Source: Trichomonas tenax (lineage: Eukaryota > Parabasalia > Trichomonadida > Trichomonadidae). Taken from it: DNA of 64,000 bases. How positions within the stretch are numbered: the first letter of the stretch is position 1; each line of letters starts with the position of its first letter. Where the stretch lies: positions 1 to 64,000 of the forward strand of contig JALKBU010000153.1 of the NCBI GenBank assembly GCA_023091735.1. The letters are read 5' to 3'. The position numbers and the translations under genes are program-made. Below the pieces are notes generated by a model. It was not told the DNA's origin. It was given only the letters and a program-made list of their open reading frames with translations, and searched no databases. Positions 52,140-61,412 of this stretch are shown here, piece after piece.

Positions 52140-52720
52140 TTGATATTTTCTAATTCGATTAATGGTAATGATTATTAAATTTAAATCATAAAAGAAAAAG
52201 CAGTTACCCGGTAGAATATACCATTTCCTTATACATAACCATGGAATATGAATTCACAAGAAAATATTGAAATAGAAAAGGAAAAAAAATGAAAAATAGG
52301 AAGCTGACACTGATATTATATAGATATTACTTATAGACTCTCCAATATATGTGTGAACTTTTTTGGTCACTTGATTGAGAATATATATTTTGATTATGTG
52401 AAATAATCAAAATCTAGTGATCTAATAGATTGCTTTAATGTGATTAATTTATTGACTTGATGTGTTGATGTGAATGTTTCAATTGAGAAATATTCTAATA
52501 AAATTTTGTTTTAAGATAATTGCAACTGAGCCTATAACCACCATCTGAATGTCTATGATGGTGTAATATTACATAGGCTTGAATTCACTAATAAAGGTTA
52601 TAACACTTTTTTAAAGACGTTATGTAGTCCAAAAAATGGATTTAGCTTTTTAATCATTTATTCTCAAGGAGTCTGATTAACTACGATGGTAGTGCACCTC
52701 ACTCTGTCATTATTTATCAA

Positions 52721-52809
52721 CATCTTTCATCAATTTCACTTAATTATTCACGATATTATTAGAATATACTTTTACTGACGAATTTCTCATGTTTGCGCTG
52801 GCAGAATCT
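52721..52809. repeat. 88-bp direct repeat, copy 1
   Basis: From CATCTTTCATCAATTTCACT to CGCTGGCAGAATCT. It is almost identical to 54085-54172, with about three substitutions and one single-base indel. Confidence 0.85.
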
Positions 52810-53452
52810 ATCAGATTGAAGAAAAAATCATATTAACCGAGTTTAATTATCCAATCATATCCAAATTTTTTAAAATTAAGAGAATTACATTATATTTTGT
52901 ATTTGGCGTACACTCTAGGAGTATAATATGCGGTCTTTGTCACTAATGGGTTTGTCTTCAAAATTTTGAGATACAATATCTAATCTTATATACACATGGA
53001 TTTATGAAGGATAGCTGATATGACAACATTTGAAACATCATTTGGTCAACGTTTTCTCTTGTTTTCTATGCTAGATTTCTCTTTGGTATGGTAAAAATCA
53101 ATAAATGTCGGCACCAAATGTGCAAAAACCAAGAGAGCTTCACAGCGTTGAAATATATATATCGGATGCATGAAGGGATCATTGAGCAAACTGTGTCGTG
53201 TTCTGTTGTCTTACAGTTTTTGCGCTTTGATGAAAGTATATATTATAATAGTTCTTATGCACTATTAATCATGTGCACATGGTCATAATTTGCAATAGAT
53301 TATGATTTTCATGACAGCATAAGCGGTTGTCATCGATTTTGAATCTAAAATATATTCATTTCGCAATTTGCAAAACTAAGTATTTTTTTGAAGATATACA
53401 ACTCCAATAATTTCTGAACTTTTTCAATAATTTCTAAATATCGTTCCAAGTT

Positions 53453-53512
53453 GTTCGAGAGGCTGATAATAGATGCTTCAAGGCTGAAGCACATCTTATC
53501 AGCCTCTCGAAC
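53453..53512. repeat. Long hairpin, 28-bp arms and 4-base loop
   Basis: GTTCGAGAGGCTGATAA at the left is mirrored by TTATCAGCCTCTCGAAC at the right, and the inner part TGCTTCA-AGGC-TGAAGCA also pairs. A short slip lies between the two paired blocks. It is GC-richer than its surroundings. Confidence 0.75.
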
Positions 53513-53557
53513 AAAACTCAACACAGAGTTCCATTTTGTGGAGCCCTTAGTGAAAAG

Positions 53558-53598
53558 TTTACATGTCGTGTAAATAACAAAAATTTGACACGTAAAAT
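53558..53598. promoter_or_regulatory. Palindromic double copy of the recurrent element
   Basis: TTTACATGTCGTGTAAA (53558-53574) is two overlapping head-to-head elements and a near-perfect palindrome. It is followed by TTTGACACGTAAAA (53585-53598). No gene starts to the right; the neighbouring gene fragment ends here from the other side. Confidence 0.5.
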
Positions 53599-53628
53599 TA
53601 TTTATTCCAATTTATAAGTAAGTTTAAT

Positions 53629-53940
53629 TTACTTCATTTTTTGTTTCCACATTTCTACTACCTCATCTGGAGCATGTGTGTAAATAAATTCTGTAATTTC
53701 CTTCATGATTTGTATCTCAACATCCGTTGGTAAATGAAGATATCGATAATAGTTCTTCATCATAACATCGCTTGTTTTATAAGCGATGTTAATAGTTTCT
53801 TTTGGTGTTTCTAATCCTAGCATAATTGAACGAGCATTATAGGTTAATGATATTAACTCTTGTTCAATTTGAAAGCTAGCAGAGATACGTGATTCATTGA
53901 TGAAGATTTTTGCTGAGAATGGAAGTAATTGATTGAGTGG
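53629..53940 (-). pseudogene. C-terminal fragment of an unrecognised gene
   Basis: The reverse strand is open from 53940 (PLNQLLPFSAKIFINESR) through SASFQIEQELISLTYNARS and TPKETINIAYKTSDVMMKNY to a natural-looking end, EVVEMWKQKMK-stop, at 53629. That is about 103 codons, preceded by TAG. It is cut at its 5' end and lies between the two 88-bp direct repeats. I do not recognise the family. The helical, charged C-terminus would suit a transposase or a cytosolic enzyme. Confidence 0.4.
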
Positions 53941-54084
53941 CTATATTATCTGTTGATTGTAGAGGTCATGGATTTACTAATGCTTGATCTCTCCTGGTTT
54001 TTCAAAGCTGTTCGTTTACTACATTAAGTATGGCCAATCTGACACTTTACAAATGTCAGTTTTTCTTGAAAGGTGGAGGCCTCC

Positions 54085-54172
54085 ATCTTTCATCAATTTC
54101 ACTTAATTATGCACGATATTATTAGAATATACTTTTACTGACGAATTCTTCATGTTTGCGCTGGCAGAATCT
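54085..54172. repeat. 88-bp direct repeat, copy 2
   Basis: Near-identical to 52721-52809. The two copies lie about 1.36 kb apart in the same orientation. Confidence 0.85.
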
Positions 54173-54266
54173 GAGGACGTTCATTCTAGAACGTTTAGGC
54201 GAGTGTGTGTTGTTTAATAATCATCTTGAGGCAACTGTTTATATTAAAATTATTTAAAGACAAAAT

Positions 54267-54455
54267 ATGTATAAACAAATTCACGTCTTACATACGATGT
54301 CCGAACATATTCAGGTCATAAGCACAATATACAAACATAATCACATCTTAAGCACAATGTTCGAACATAATTACGTCTTAAGCACGATTTCTGTACATGC
54401 TCACATCGTAAATATGGTGTCTGAACATAATAACATCAGAAATACAATGTTTTTA
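54267..54455 (+). repeat. Degenerate 30-bp tandem repeat, about six units
   Basis: Units of 30 bp follow (A)AACATAATCACATCTTAAG-like and CACAATGT-like words. Since 30 is divisible by three, the frame stays open and translates to ten-residue units (IHVLHTMSEH, IQVISTIYKH, NHILSTMFEH, NYVLSTISVH). Translation is doubtful; the repeat itself is clear. Confidence 0.7.
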
Positions 54456-55563
54456 CTTGTTCTCTAGTAAGCCGTTATTTATCCATGCTACTTTTAATTT
54501 AGCTGCATAGCTACTCTAAAATTATATGTTATTAATGTGATTTTATACAATCTTATTGTCATCTGAAGTAGCTGATTCAATCTCAAAGTCACATAAATTG
54601 ATTGGATTCGTCAATGTCAATGTATATTCCACAATAATATTATTTTAATTATCTTCTTTTTTCCAATATTTTTTCCTATTTATTTTTGATTTTATTAAAT
54701 GGCAGTACAAATCAAGTGCGCAAAAATTTTCAAAATCGCTATAACCCAACAATATAATTGATTTCAAGTCTTGTTATTAAAATATTGTTGATATTATGTG
54801 GGTTCTCCATCCTTTTAGTGTCAAAAAGTTGGATTATATGCTTTGCAACATGTAGATCACATCTGATTTTGAACAATTTTAACGCCAATATATAGATATT
54901 TTTAACTGATATGCTTCACATCTATGCATGATAATAGAACAACTATATGAAAATAAGCATAAAATTATTTAAAATAAAAATTGATTTGGATAACTTAATA
55001 TAAAAGTAAAATATTTAGTGCATATATACTTAAGGCAATAGAATATTATGACATTTCGTGCATATCATATTTTGGCACCAGCATTTGCCCGCCAAAAAGA
55101 AAAGTGTCATATCTCTTAGTGGTCCTGTCTTGTATAACCCACGGTGCTGCAATACAGATCTCCAACCGCCATCCCTTGAGTACCTCCGACTCTCCAATTT
55201 CACATTTCCCTCGCAACTTCTCCATCCACTCCTTATTCAAGTTACTCATATACAATCTTTATCATATTTTATGTTATCTTGTTTCCCATTATGTTTTAGC
55301 TTACTTTAACGATTTCTTTTTTCATTCATATATTTATTCATTAATATTTAATATTGAAAGGTCTGTGTGGACACTAAAGATTTCGGTTCGTATGGTGCGT
55401 GAATATTGAAGAAACAAGAATATTGAGTTAGTTGTGTGATGTTTATGTATACACAAAATAATCGACGCAAGGCGACTCTCTTGTGGCACCAACACTGAGA
55501 ATGAAGCCTGAAACAAAGATTTTGGAAATCGAGTAAATTATCGATTCAAAATGCTACTCTCCC

Positions 55564-55634
55564 GTGTGTGAGTGCTATCTCCATGCCTTTGCTGATTGTT
55601 CCATCACGGTGCCATCGAGATAGCACTCACACCA
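55564..55634. repeat. Hairpin with 22-bp arms
   Basis: The arm GTGTGTGAGTGCTATCTCCATG (given here as positions 55564-55585, key core GAGTGCTATCTC) is mirrored by GAGATAGCACTC within 55613-55634, around a 27-base loop. It is GC-richer than the flanks. Confidence 0.7.
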
Positions 55635-57052
55635 CCCCCGAATTTCGAAATCTCAACAAAATTTTTGTTATCAAGTCCTCTTCTCGGTGTTTCTATCATC
55701 AAATCGAGTAGCTGGTGACCCTATCATCGAGAAGGTCACTAGATAGCAAAGATTTGTAACTAATGAGTAGTAATTATATATTTTTAAAACGGTATTAGAG
55801 ATAACATCATAATGCTTACTATAATTTAATCAGTTTTATATTATAATATTGGAAATTTGGTATTTTTGACAAATATGATGTCTAAAGTTAGAAGAATATT
55901 TTTATTACAGATATATGCTCTATTCAGGTATTAAATGATAGTGAACTAGAAAGTATGTAATATGCGAGATAAATATAATTAAAATAAAATATGCTTATTT
56001 TAACTAGATATTTGGTGACGGAATCCCTGGGACATGTGGTAACATGTAATATTTCTATATGTGATATGCAATCATCAGAAGGGCTGGAAAATTCAAAAGA
56101 AGGAAAAAATGCAAAAAAGTGACTGTTATTAAGTTCAAAAATATATTGTTGCATATTATATCTATATTCCAAATACCGCATATAACATTTCTGAGCCTTT
56201 TCAAAATTTGAAAAGGCAAACCGTTGAAGTGTAAATAGACTTAATATAGTATTCTAAATATGGTAACATTATATTGTAAACTATACAATAATCTGACTCA
56301 TAGAATATTTTGAGAGAGCAGCTGCAAATCATGTTATTTATATTTTGTATTAAATATGCATAATAGTGTTATCTTACGTCATTCAATATTTGTGATAATT
56401 TTTTCTGTCAATTCAAAAGTTATTCCCGAAATTATTATGTAATTCTGATATTCATATCATTTACAATAATAGTTACAAAAGTTAAAATTCACTTTATTTC
56501 CATTTAATAATATAATAAAAACATCTAATAATTAATGCTGTATAGTATCCTATTATTTATTATTATTTTTATTATCCCTCTCAATATTTATTTCTTCTCA
56601 AATCTTCTTTCTTCATAATTTGATGTTATAATTAAATTATATTATATTTAGGATATTAATTTTTTATATAATTTGTCATTGTGCAGCAAAGTGTCAATTA
56701 TGTTTTCTCAAATCAATCAAAAATGAAGTTAATGTAGCAATTTAAAAATTAAGCCAACATCAAAAAAGGCTTGAAAAGTGAAAACGAAAGAAAAAATCTA
56801 TTTTTATATAAATATTTCAACATCTTTTTCTCGGCTTTCGTAAGAACAAATTACGCGGTAGTCGATGTTTGAAAGTAATTCATAGCGATATATATATACT
56901 TTAAATATTAGGCCAAGTTCTTGGGAAATGAGAAGTGTTATCACCTTAATAAAATTGATATTTTGCAATATTTATTAAAAATTCTCCAAAACAGGAAAAT
57001 AGCCAAGCCTTATGATGTCGATATCAATAAATGATTTTAATACTAAATGAGT

Positions 57053-57084
57053 TTTACGTGGCAAATTATAATTTACATGGCAAA
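57053..57084 (+). promoter_or_regulatory. Paired upstream elements of the CK1-like kinase
   Basis: TTTACGTGGCAAA (57053-57065) and TTTACATGGCAAA (57072-57084) face the same way, 19 bp apart and 26 bp before ATG 57111. These are the cleanest pair in the window. Confidence 0.65.
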
Positions 57085-57110
57085 TTCATGAAGTTACACT
57101 AAAAAAGATA

Positions 57111-58466
57111 ATGTCGAATAAAATTGTCGGAAACATTTATCACATCAAAAAACAAATTGGATCCGGCAGCTTTGGAACTATATATGAAGGTGAGGATATC
57201 AGGGACGGCACAAAAGTCGCTATAAAACTTGAACCATTAAATTCTAGTTATCCGCAGCTTAATTTCGAGTCAAAGCTATATACTTTGTTTTCTGGGTGCT
57301 TCCAGGTCCCTAAAATGCACCTTTTCACGAATGATAACAAAGATAATATTATGGTTATGGATTTACTTGGTCCAAGCCTCGAAGACCTGTTCAATCTTTG
57401 CGGCCAACAATTCACTGTCAAGACGGTACTGATGCTGACCGATCAGATGATTAACGCAATTCAATTCATTCACGAAAAAAACTTCATTCACAACGATATA
57501 AAGCCTGATAACTTCATTATGGGACTTGGATCAAAGAAGAATCAAGTTTACATTATAGATTTCGGTCTATCGAAGAAATATCGCGATCCAACGTCACACA
57601 AACATCTTCCTTACGAAGAAGGCCGTTCATTGACAGGAACACCTCGCTATGCGTCAATCAACGCATTGAGCGGTATCAGGCAATCACGTCGTGATGATAT
57701 GGAGTCTCTCGGATATGTTTGGTTATATCTTTTGCGTGGATCTCTCCCGTGGATGGGAATTAATGCAAGAAACACAGATCAGAAATATGCAATGATTATG
57801 GAAGCGAAAGCTGGTATAACACCTGAAAACCTTTGCGCAGGATTTCCAAGAGAATTTGTGGAATATTTCAAGGATGTTAGAAACCTCAAATATGACGAAG
57901 AACCACATTATTCCAAGTACAAACAGATGTTCAAAGATGCGTTTAACCGCCTCGGATATAAATTCGACTATAACTATGATTGGCTAGATTCCATAGGACG
58001 CCTCATTCTTCAAAAGACGCCAAAGAAGTTCCCAATATTCGTCAGGCAGCCGCCGTCACCAAAGAAATCAGAAGCAAAGGCCTCGCAGCCCACAAAGCTT
58101 CAAATGTACAAGAAGATCATTGAGGAATCAAAGAGGTACGAAGAAATTCCAACATACACATCAGAAGACGATGATAACAGAACAGGAGAAACACCAACGC
58201 TAATGTCAGAAGACTCTGATGCACCAGCAACATGTGAAGCTGTTGCTTCTGATGATAACAAGCCTAAACTTAGGACATTTGATGGATCGAGTGATAGTGA
58301 AAATACATGTGACTCCATTCTCAAAGTTATTCCATACCAATTCGAAGGAACAACCGATGAATGGAAGAAAGAAGAAAAATACACTCCCAGGAGAGCCCCG
58401 TTCAAAGTTCCTAAGGCTGATCAAACAATTCCTCGCTGGATGATACCGAGGAACAATTATATGTAA
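57111..58466 (+). CDS. Casein kinase 1 family protein kinase
   Basis: This 451-residue protein has its kinase domain at about 9-290. The glycine loop is GSGSFGTIYEG (17-27) and the catalytic Lys is in VAIKLE (K39). The catalytic loop IHNDIKPDNFIMG (126-138) is followed by IDFGLSKKYRD (149-159). The CK1-specific TGTPRYASINALSG replaces the APE motif, then SRRDDMESLGYVWLYLLRGS and PW follow. CK1 enzymes phosphorylate acidic or primed Ser/Thr. The HRD arginine is Asn here, which is uncommon in CK1, but Asp and Asn of the loop are kept, so it is probably active. The C-terminal 150 residues are Ser/Asp/Glu/Thr-rich and likely disordered, ending in a Pro/Arg-rich PRWMIPRNNYM. Trichomonads have many CK1 paralogues. 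Confidence 0.93.
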   Translation: MSNKIVGNIYHIKKQIGSGSFGTIYEGEDIRDGTKVAIKLEPLNSSYPQLNFESKLYTLFSGCFQVPKMHLFTNDNKDNIMVMDLLGPSLEDLFNLCGQQFTVKTVLMLTDQMINAIQFIHEKNFIHNDIKPDNFIMGLGSKKNQVYIIDFGLSKKYRDPTSHKHLPYEEGRSLTGTPRYASINALSGIRQSRRDDMESLGYVWLYLLRGSLPWMGINARNTDQKYAMIMEAKAGITPENLCAGFPREFVEYFKDVRNLKYDEEPHYSKYKQMFKDAFNRLGYKFDYNYDWLDSIGRLILQKTPKKFPIFVRQPPSPKKSEAKASQPTKLQMYKKIIEESKRYEEIPTYTSEDDDNRTGETPTLMSEDSDAPATCEAVASDDNKPKLRTFDGSSDSENTCDSILKVIPYQFEGTTDEWKKEEKYTPRRAPFKVPKADQTIPRWMIPRNNYM

Positions 58467-58721
58467 TAAAGAATTGTTGTTTATTTTACGAATTAATTCC
58501 AATATAACAATCAAAAAGCTAAACATGGGATAAAGATGATGTCATAAGCTCCATCATTGATTAAAAGAAGATATAACATAAAAAAAATAATGAATCTGGA
58601 AATACCAATCATACAATATGCGAGCTCGTTTCAAATGATCTTTCTTCTGATTAAATAAAATCTATTAAACTCATGTAGAGATCATGAAAAATAAAGGAGA
58701 ATATTATCTTAGAGAATTGAC

Positions 58722-58734
58722 TTTACGTGTCAAA
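58722..58734 (+). promoter_or_regulatory. Upstream element of the 58746 gene
   Basis: TTTACGTGTCAAA, a full consensus match, ends 11 bases before ATG 58746. Confidence 0.6.
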
Positions 58735-58745
58735 TTAATTTATTT

Positions 58746-59117
58746 ATGTCGATTCCAAGTATTAAAGATAGATTAGAGAACTTGGAGCAACTTGTTTCTC
58801 ATCTGATTTCAGAGAATCAGGTATTGACAGATTGGTTGGCCGATAATATGAATAGAGACGGAACATTAAAATTTGAAAACCTTTCTGGACAAACTGCGAT
58901 TCAAAAGAAGGCCGAACAGGATAAGAATAATAAATATGTTGAAGAAAAACAGGTGCAAAACCAACAAAAAGAAACAAATATAACTCAAATTGAACAATCA
59001 AAGCAAGAAACTCAGTCAAAGAATCGTAAACCTGTGACAAAAATAAAATATAGTACAAGTGCAACTAATAAAGTCAAAGTTGTTGAAAGCGATTCGGATG
59101 AACTTCAATTTGAATAA
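58746..59117 (+). CDS. Small hydrophilic coiled-coil protein
   Basis: This 123-residue protein begins with a leucine-zipper-like helix (IKDRLENLEQLVSHLISENQ), then a Gln/Lys/Glu-rich stretch (residues 55-95) and an acidic end (VVESDSDELQFE). The initial helix could mediate dimerisation; the rest is likely disordered. No family is recognised. A full copy of the recurrent upstream element at the start supports it as a real gene despite its small size and low complexity. Confidence 0.65.
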   Translation: MSIPSIKDRLENLEQLVSHLISENQVLTDWLADNMNRDGTLKFENLSGQTAIQKKAEQDKNNKYVEEKQVQNQQKETNITQIEQSKQETQSKNRKPVTKIKYSTSATNKVKVVESDSDELQFE

Positions 59118-59428
59118 TATGATTTTGAAACGCATAAAATTCAATTACAAAAACTTGATGTGATTAATTATGTATGATTTTATATTCAAATATATTCATC
59201 AAAATCTGAAATTTGTCGAAGCATCCTTTTCATTCCTGTTACATAACTTCTTTCCTTGTTTGATATTTATGTTCATAAACATATAATGTTAAAACTTAAG
59301 ATTTTTCAAATTATATAATATTTCTCATTTAGTTCAAAGTAAATCATTATACAGACTTATGTTCCCTCTGAATATGCCTGGATAGGGATTTACATTCTCA
59401 TTTTTCAAAAAAGGAAACTTTTAATTAT

Positions 59429-59552
59429 TTTGACATGTAAAAAGTGGTATAGTCAAAAAAAAAATAGTTGTCATTTTTTATAAAATTTTTGACTTGTAAT
59501 AATATAATTTGTCATGTAATCAATGTAAATGTCAAAAAGTTCGACACTTTTT
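59429..59552 (+). promoter_or_regulatory. Upstream elements and initiator of the Med21-like gene
   Basis: TTTGACATGTAAA (59429-59441), TTTTTGACTTGTAA (59486-59499), TTTGTCATGTAA (59508-59519) and AATGTCAAAAA (59529-59539) are followed by an Inr-like ACACTTTTT (59544-59552), five bases before ATG 59557. Confidence 0.6.
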
Positions 59553-59556
59553 ATAA

Positions 59557-59973
59557 ATGTCAGCACCAAAGCTCAGAGATCACGTTGGTTTGCTCCAAGA
59601 GACATTTGAAGGTTTGCTGACCCAAATTTTCCACACAATAGAGAATATTCAGCGCGATGCTTCTTTACCTGCAGGAACTAACGAAAATCAATTAAAGTTC
59701 GAAAACCTTCCTCAGCTTGCCGAAGATATTGTTAAGAGAGTGAAATATATTGACGCTCTCATCGACGAAGCTAATAAAGAAACATGCATTGGTAAAGATG
59801 AAAAGGAGATTTTACAATCGTTAAACGATAAGAATCTCGAATACGAAAGAGATGTTGAGTCTCTCTCCGAGAACTGCGAGCAAGCTGAGAAATGGCTTGG
59901 AAGAATTCGCCAAATGCTTGATGTTATTGCATCAAATACTTGGATGCATCAATCTGATGCTCAAAATCAATGA
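59557..59973 (+). CDS. Med21-like Mediator complex subunit
   Basis: Med21 is a small helical subunit of the Mediator middle module, which links regulators to RNA polymerase II. The 138-residue protein has the family's build. A first helix reads KLRDHVGLLQETFEGLLTQI and a loop with P and N follows. The second helix is LAEDIVKRVKYIDALIDEAN (matching the ARTAKDIDVLIDSLP-like region). Two coiled-coil helices close it (LNDKNLEYERDVESLSENCE and then WLGRIRQMLDVIA). The length equals that of known Med21 (about 140). No search was run; another small coiled-coil protein cannot be excluded, but the match in order and spacing is good. Confidence 0.65.
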   Translation: MSAPKLRDHVGLLQETFEGLLTQIFHTIENIQRDASLPAGTNENQLKFENLPQLAEDIVKRVKYIDALIDEANKETCIGKDEKEILQSLNDKNLEYERDVESLSENCEQAEKWLGRIRQMLDVIASNTWMHQSDAQNQ

Positions 59974-60245
59974 AAATGTTATATATTGTTATAGGAAATC
60001 ATTTAAACATTGTAAATAAATAAAAATAACTACTTAAAATATATAATCTGTAAATGATGACAGAATGAAGTCTGCTCCTTGATAAATGGCATCATTCGTC
60101 ATAGCATTTCATTTGACAAATAAAAATTAAAAAAAATAAAAATTGAAATATTTAATCATATTGCATGTTTTTAGTTAAAAGGTACTAACAAACTGATTCT
60201 AAAAAGGTAATATCTAATTTTTTATAAAGCATGAACAAATAATAT

Positions 60246-61412
60246 TTATTTTTGTTGTGCTAACTGATCCATCATATTCTTCAGTTCCATTAACTCTCTG
60301 GCTATAACATCTTTCTTAGCTTCATCATCATCTGGAATTAATTGATATTCTTCAAGCTTAAGGTTATATGTTTGGTGCATGTCATTGATGAGTTTCTGTG
60401 TCTCTGTCTTTTGCTCCCACTTCAACTTCTTTGTTTCGAATTCTTTATCTAATGCATCAAGAGCAGCTTGATCCGGATGTGTGGCCCAATTAACACGCAA
60501 CAGGGAGTTACCTGTGGCTTTGGCGCCCTTCTTTACAGCGCGGTATGCATACTGAAGCTTAGAATATTCGATCAAACAAACTCCATCTTCATGATCTTCT
60601 TCTATACCAGCGATACGACCGAATCTAGAGAAGAATTTGAAAATTCTTCCGATAGTATTGAATTCTTCTGATAATCCAGCGACAAAAATAATAAAACGGT
60701 CCTTTTTCTCGATTGGCTTCAGCTCTGGTTCTTCCTCTGGTAGCAACTGAAGTTTCTGTGTATCTTTCTCATCTTCTGAAGACTCTGACTCAGATTCTGA
60801 TGAATATCTCTTCCTGTAATCTTTCTTTGACTTTTTCTCGTATTTAGGTTTCTCATTGTACCTCAGCTTTTCATATTTATCCTTCTTTTCGCTTCTTTCA
60901 TATTTTCCTTTCCTATCTTGATAATCCGGCTTTTCTCTGCCATGGTCTTCCTTATTTTTGACGTACGGACCATCATCTCTTGATCTATACTTTTTGTCTG
61001 GCTTTTTCCTCTGATCATCATCTTTTTGGTGAGATTTTGTTTCTTCTCTCTTTTGTGGTAGTGGAGAAGCTTGTTTTTGCTTTTGTTCGACTGGCTGTTC
61101 CTTCTGTTTCTTTGGTTCCTCCTTAACAACTTTCTTAGGCTCTTCTTTCTTGACTTCTACTTTTGGCTTTCCTTTATAAGAGCCAGATTCCAGAGTTTCG
61201 CGGAGTTTGTTGGTGAATGTAACTGCTACATCGTTACCAATGATATCTTCTAAGTTAGAAATCATTGTTTCGTACTGTGCACCACGATTAACGAGATTCA
61301 TCATGTAATTCGCTAATATATTGGGGTCTATTCCATCAGTTATGAGCTCCTTTGCTTGTTTGATGATCCACTCTTTAAGCTGATCTTTCTCTTTATCATC
61401 AAGAAGAACCAT
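60246..61412 (-). CDS. RBM26/RBM27-like RNA-binding protein (PWI-like plus RRM)
   Basis: This is a 388-residue protein. The N-terminal ~75 residues (LKEWIIKQAKELITDGIDPN, ANYMMNLVNRG, VTFTNKLRETLESGSYKG) fit the PWI-like domain at the start of RBM26/27, proteins that link nuclear RNAs to the exosome-targeting PAXT machinery. Residues 90-225 are Lys/Glu/Arg/Asp-rich and disordered (RSDE-type). An RRM lies at about 235-310 (RFIIFVAGLSEEFNTIGRIF, GVCLIEYSKLQYAYRAVKKG) and a coiled-coil tail ends at QLAQQK. The CCCH zinc finger of animal RBM26/27 is absent, so the trichomonad protein is a shortened form. TGCACTTTTTG, an Inr-like word, lies 18-28 bp before the start codon. Confidence 0.65.
   Translation of the reverse strand: MVLLDDKEKDQLKEWIIKQAKELITDGIDPNILANYMMNLVNRGAQYETMISNLEDIIGNDVAVTFTNKLRETLESGSYKGKPKVEVKKEEPKKVVKEEPKKQKEQPVEQKQKQASPLPQKREETKSHQKDDDQRKKPDKKYRSRDDGPYVKNKEDHGREKPDYQDRKGKYERSEKKDKYEKLRYNEKPKYEKKSKKDYRKRYSSESESESSEDEKDTQKLQLLPEEEPELKPIEKKDRFIIFVAGLSEEFNTIGRIFKFFSRFGRIAGIEEDHEDGVCLIEYSKLQYAYRAVKKGAKATGNSLLRVNWATHPDQAALDALDKEFETKKLKWEQKTETQKLINDMHQTYNLKLEEYQLIPDDDEAKKDVIARELMELKNMMDQLAQQK

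Larger units (their letters stand above)
52140..57110. other. Five-kilobase gene-poor repeat island
   Basis: No intact gene is supported between the SR-like and CK1 genes. The island holds an 88-bp direct repeat (52721, 54085), two large hairpins (53453, 55564), a 30-bp tandem repeat (54267), a truncated reverse-strand gene end (53629-53940) and a locally GC-richer block (about 55050-55740). The last 1.4 kb before 57050 is plain AT-rich sequence. Its make-up suggests layered transposon insertions. Confidence 0.5.

Noticed and set aside
51625..52143. Overlapping 172-codon frame inside the SR-like gene
   Set aside because: It arises from the skewed composition of the Ser/Arg/Lys/His tail in a second frame. 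The RRM frame is clearly the coding one.
54267..54467. Real protein from the 30-bp tandem repeat
   Set aside because: No promoter element or non-repeat flanking domain is present. The open frame follows from the repeat length.
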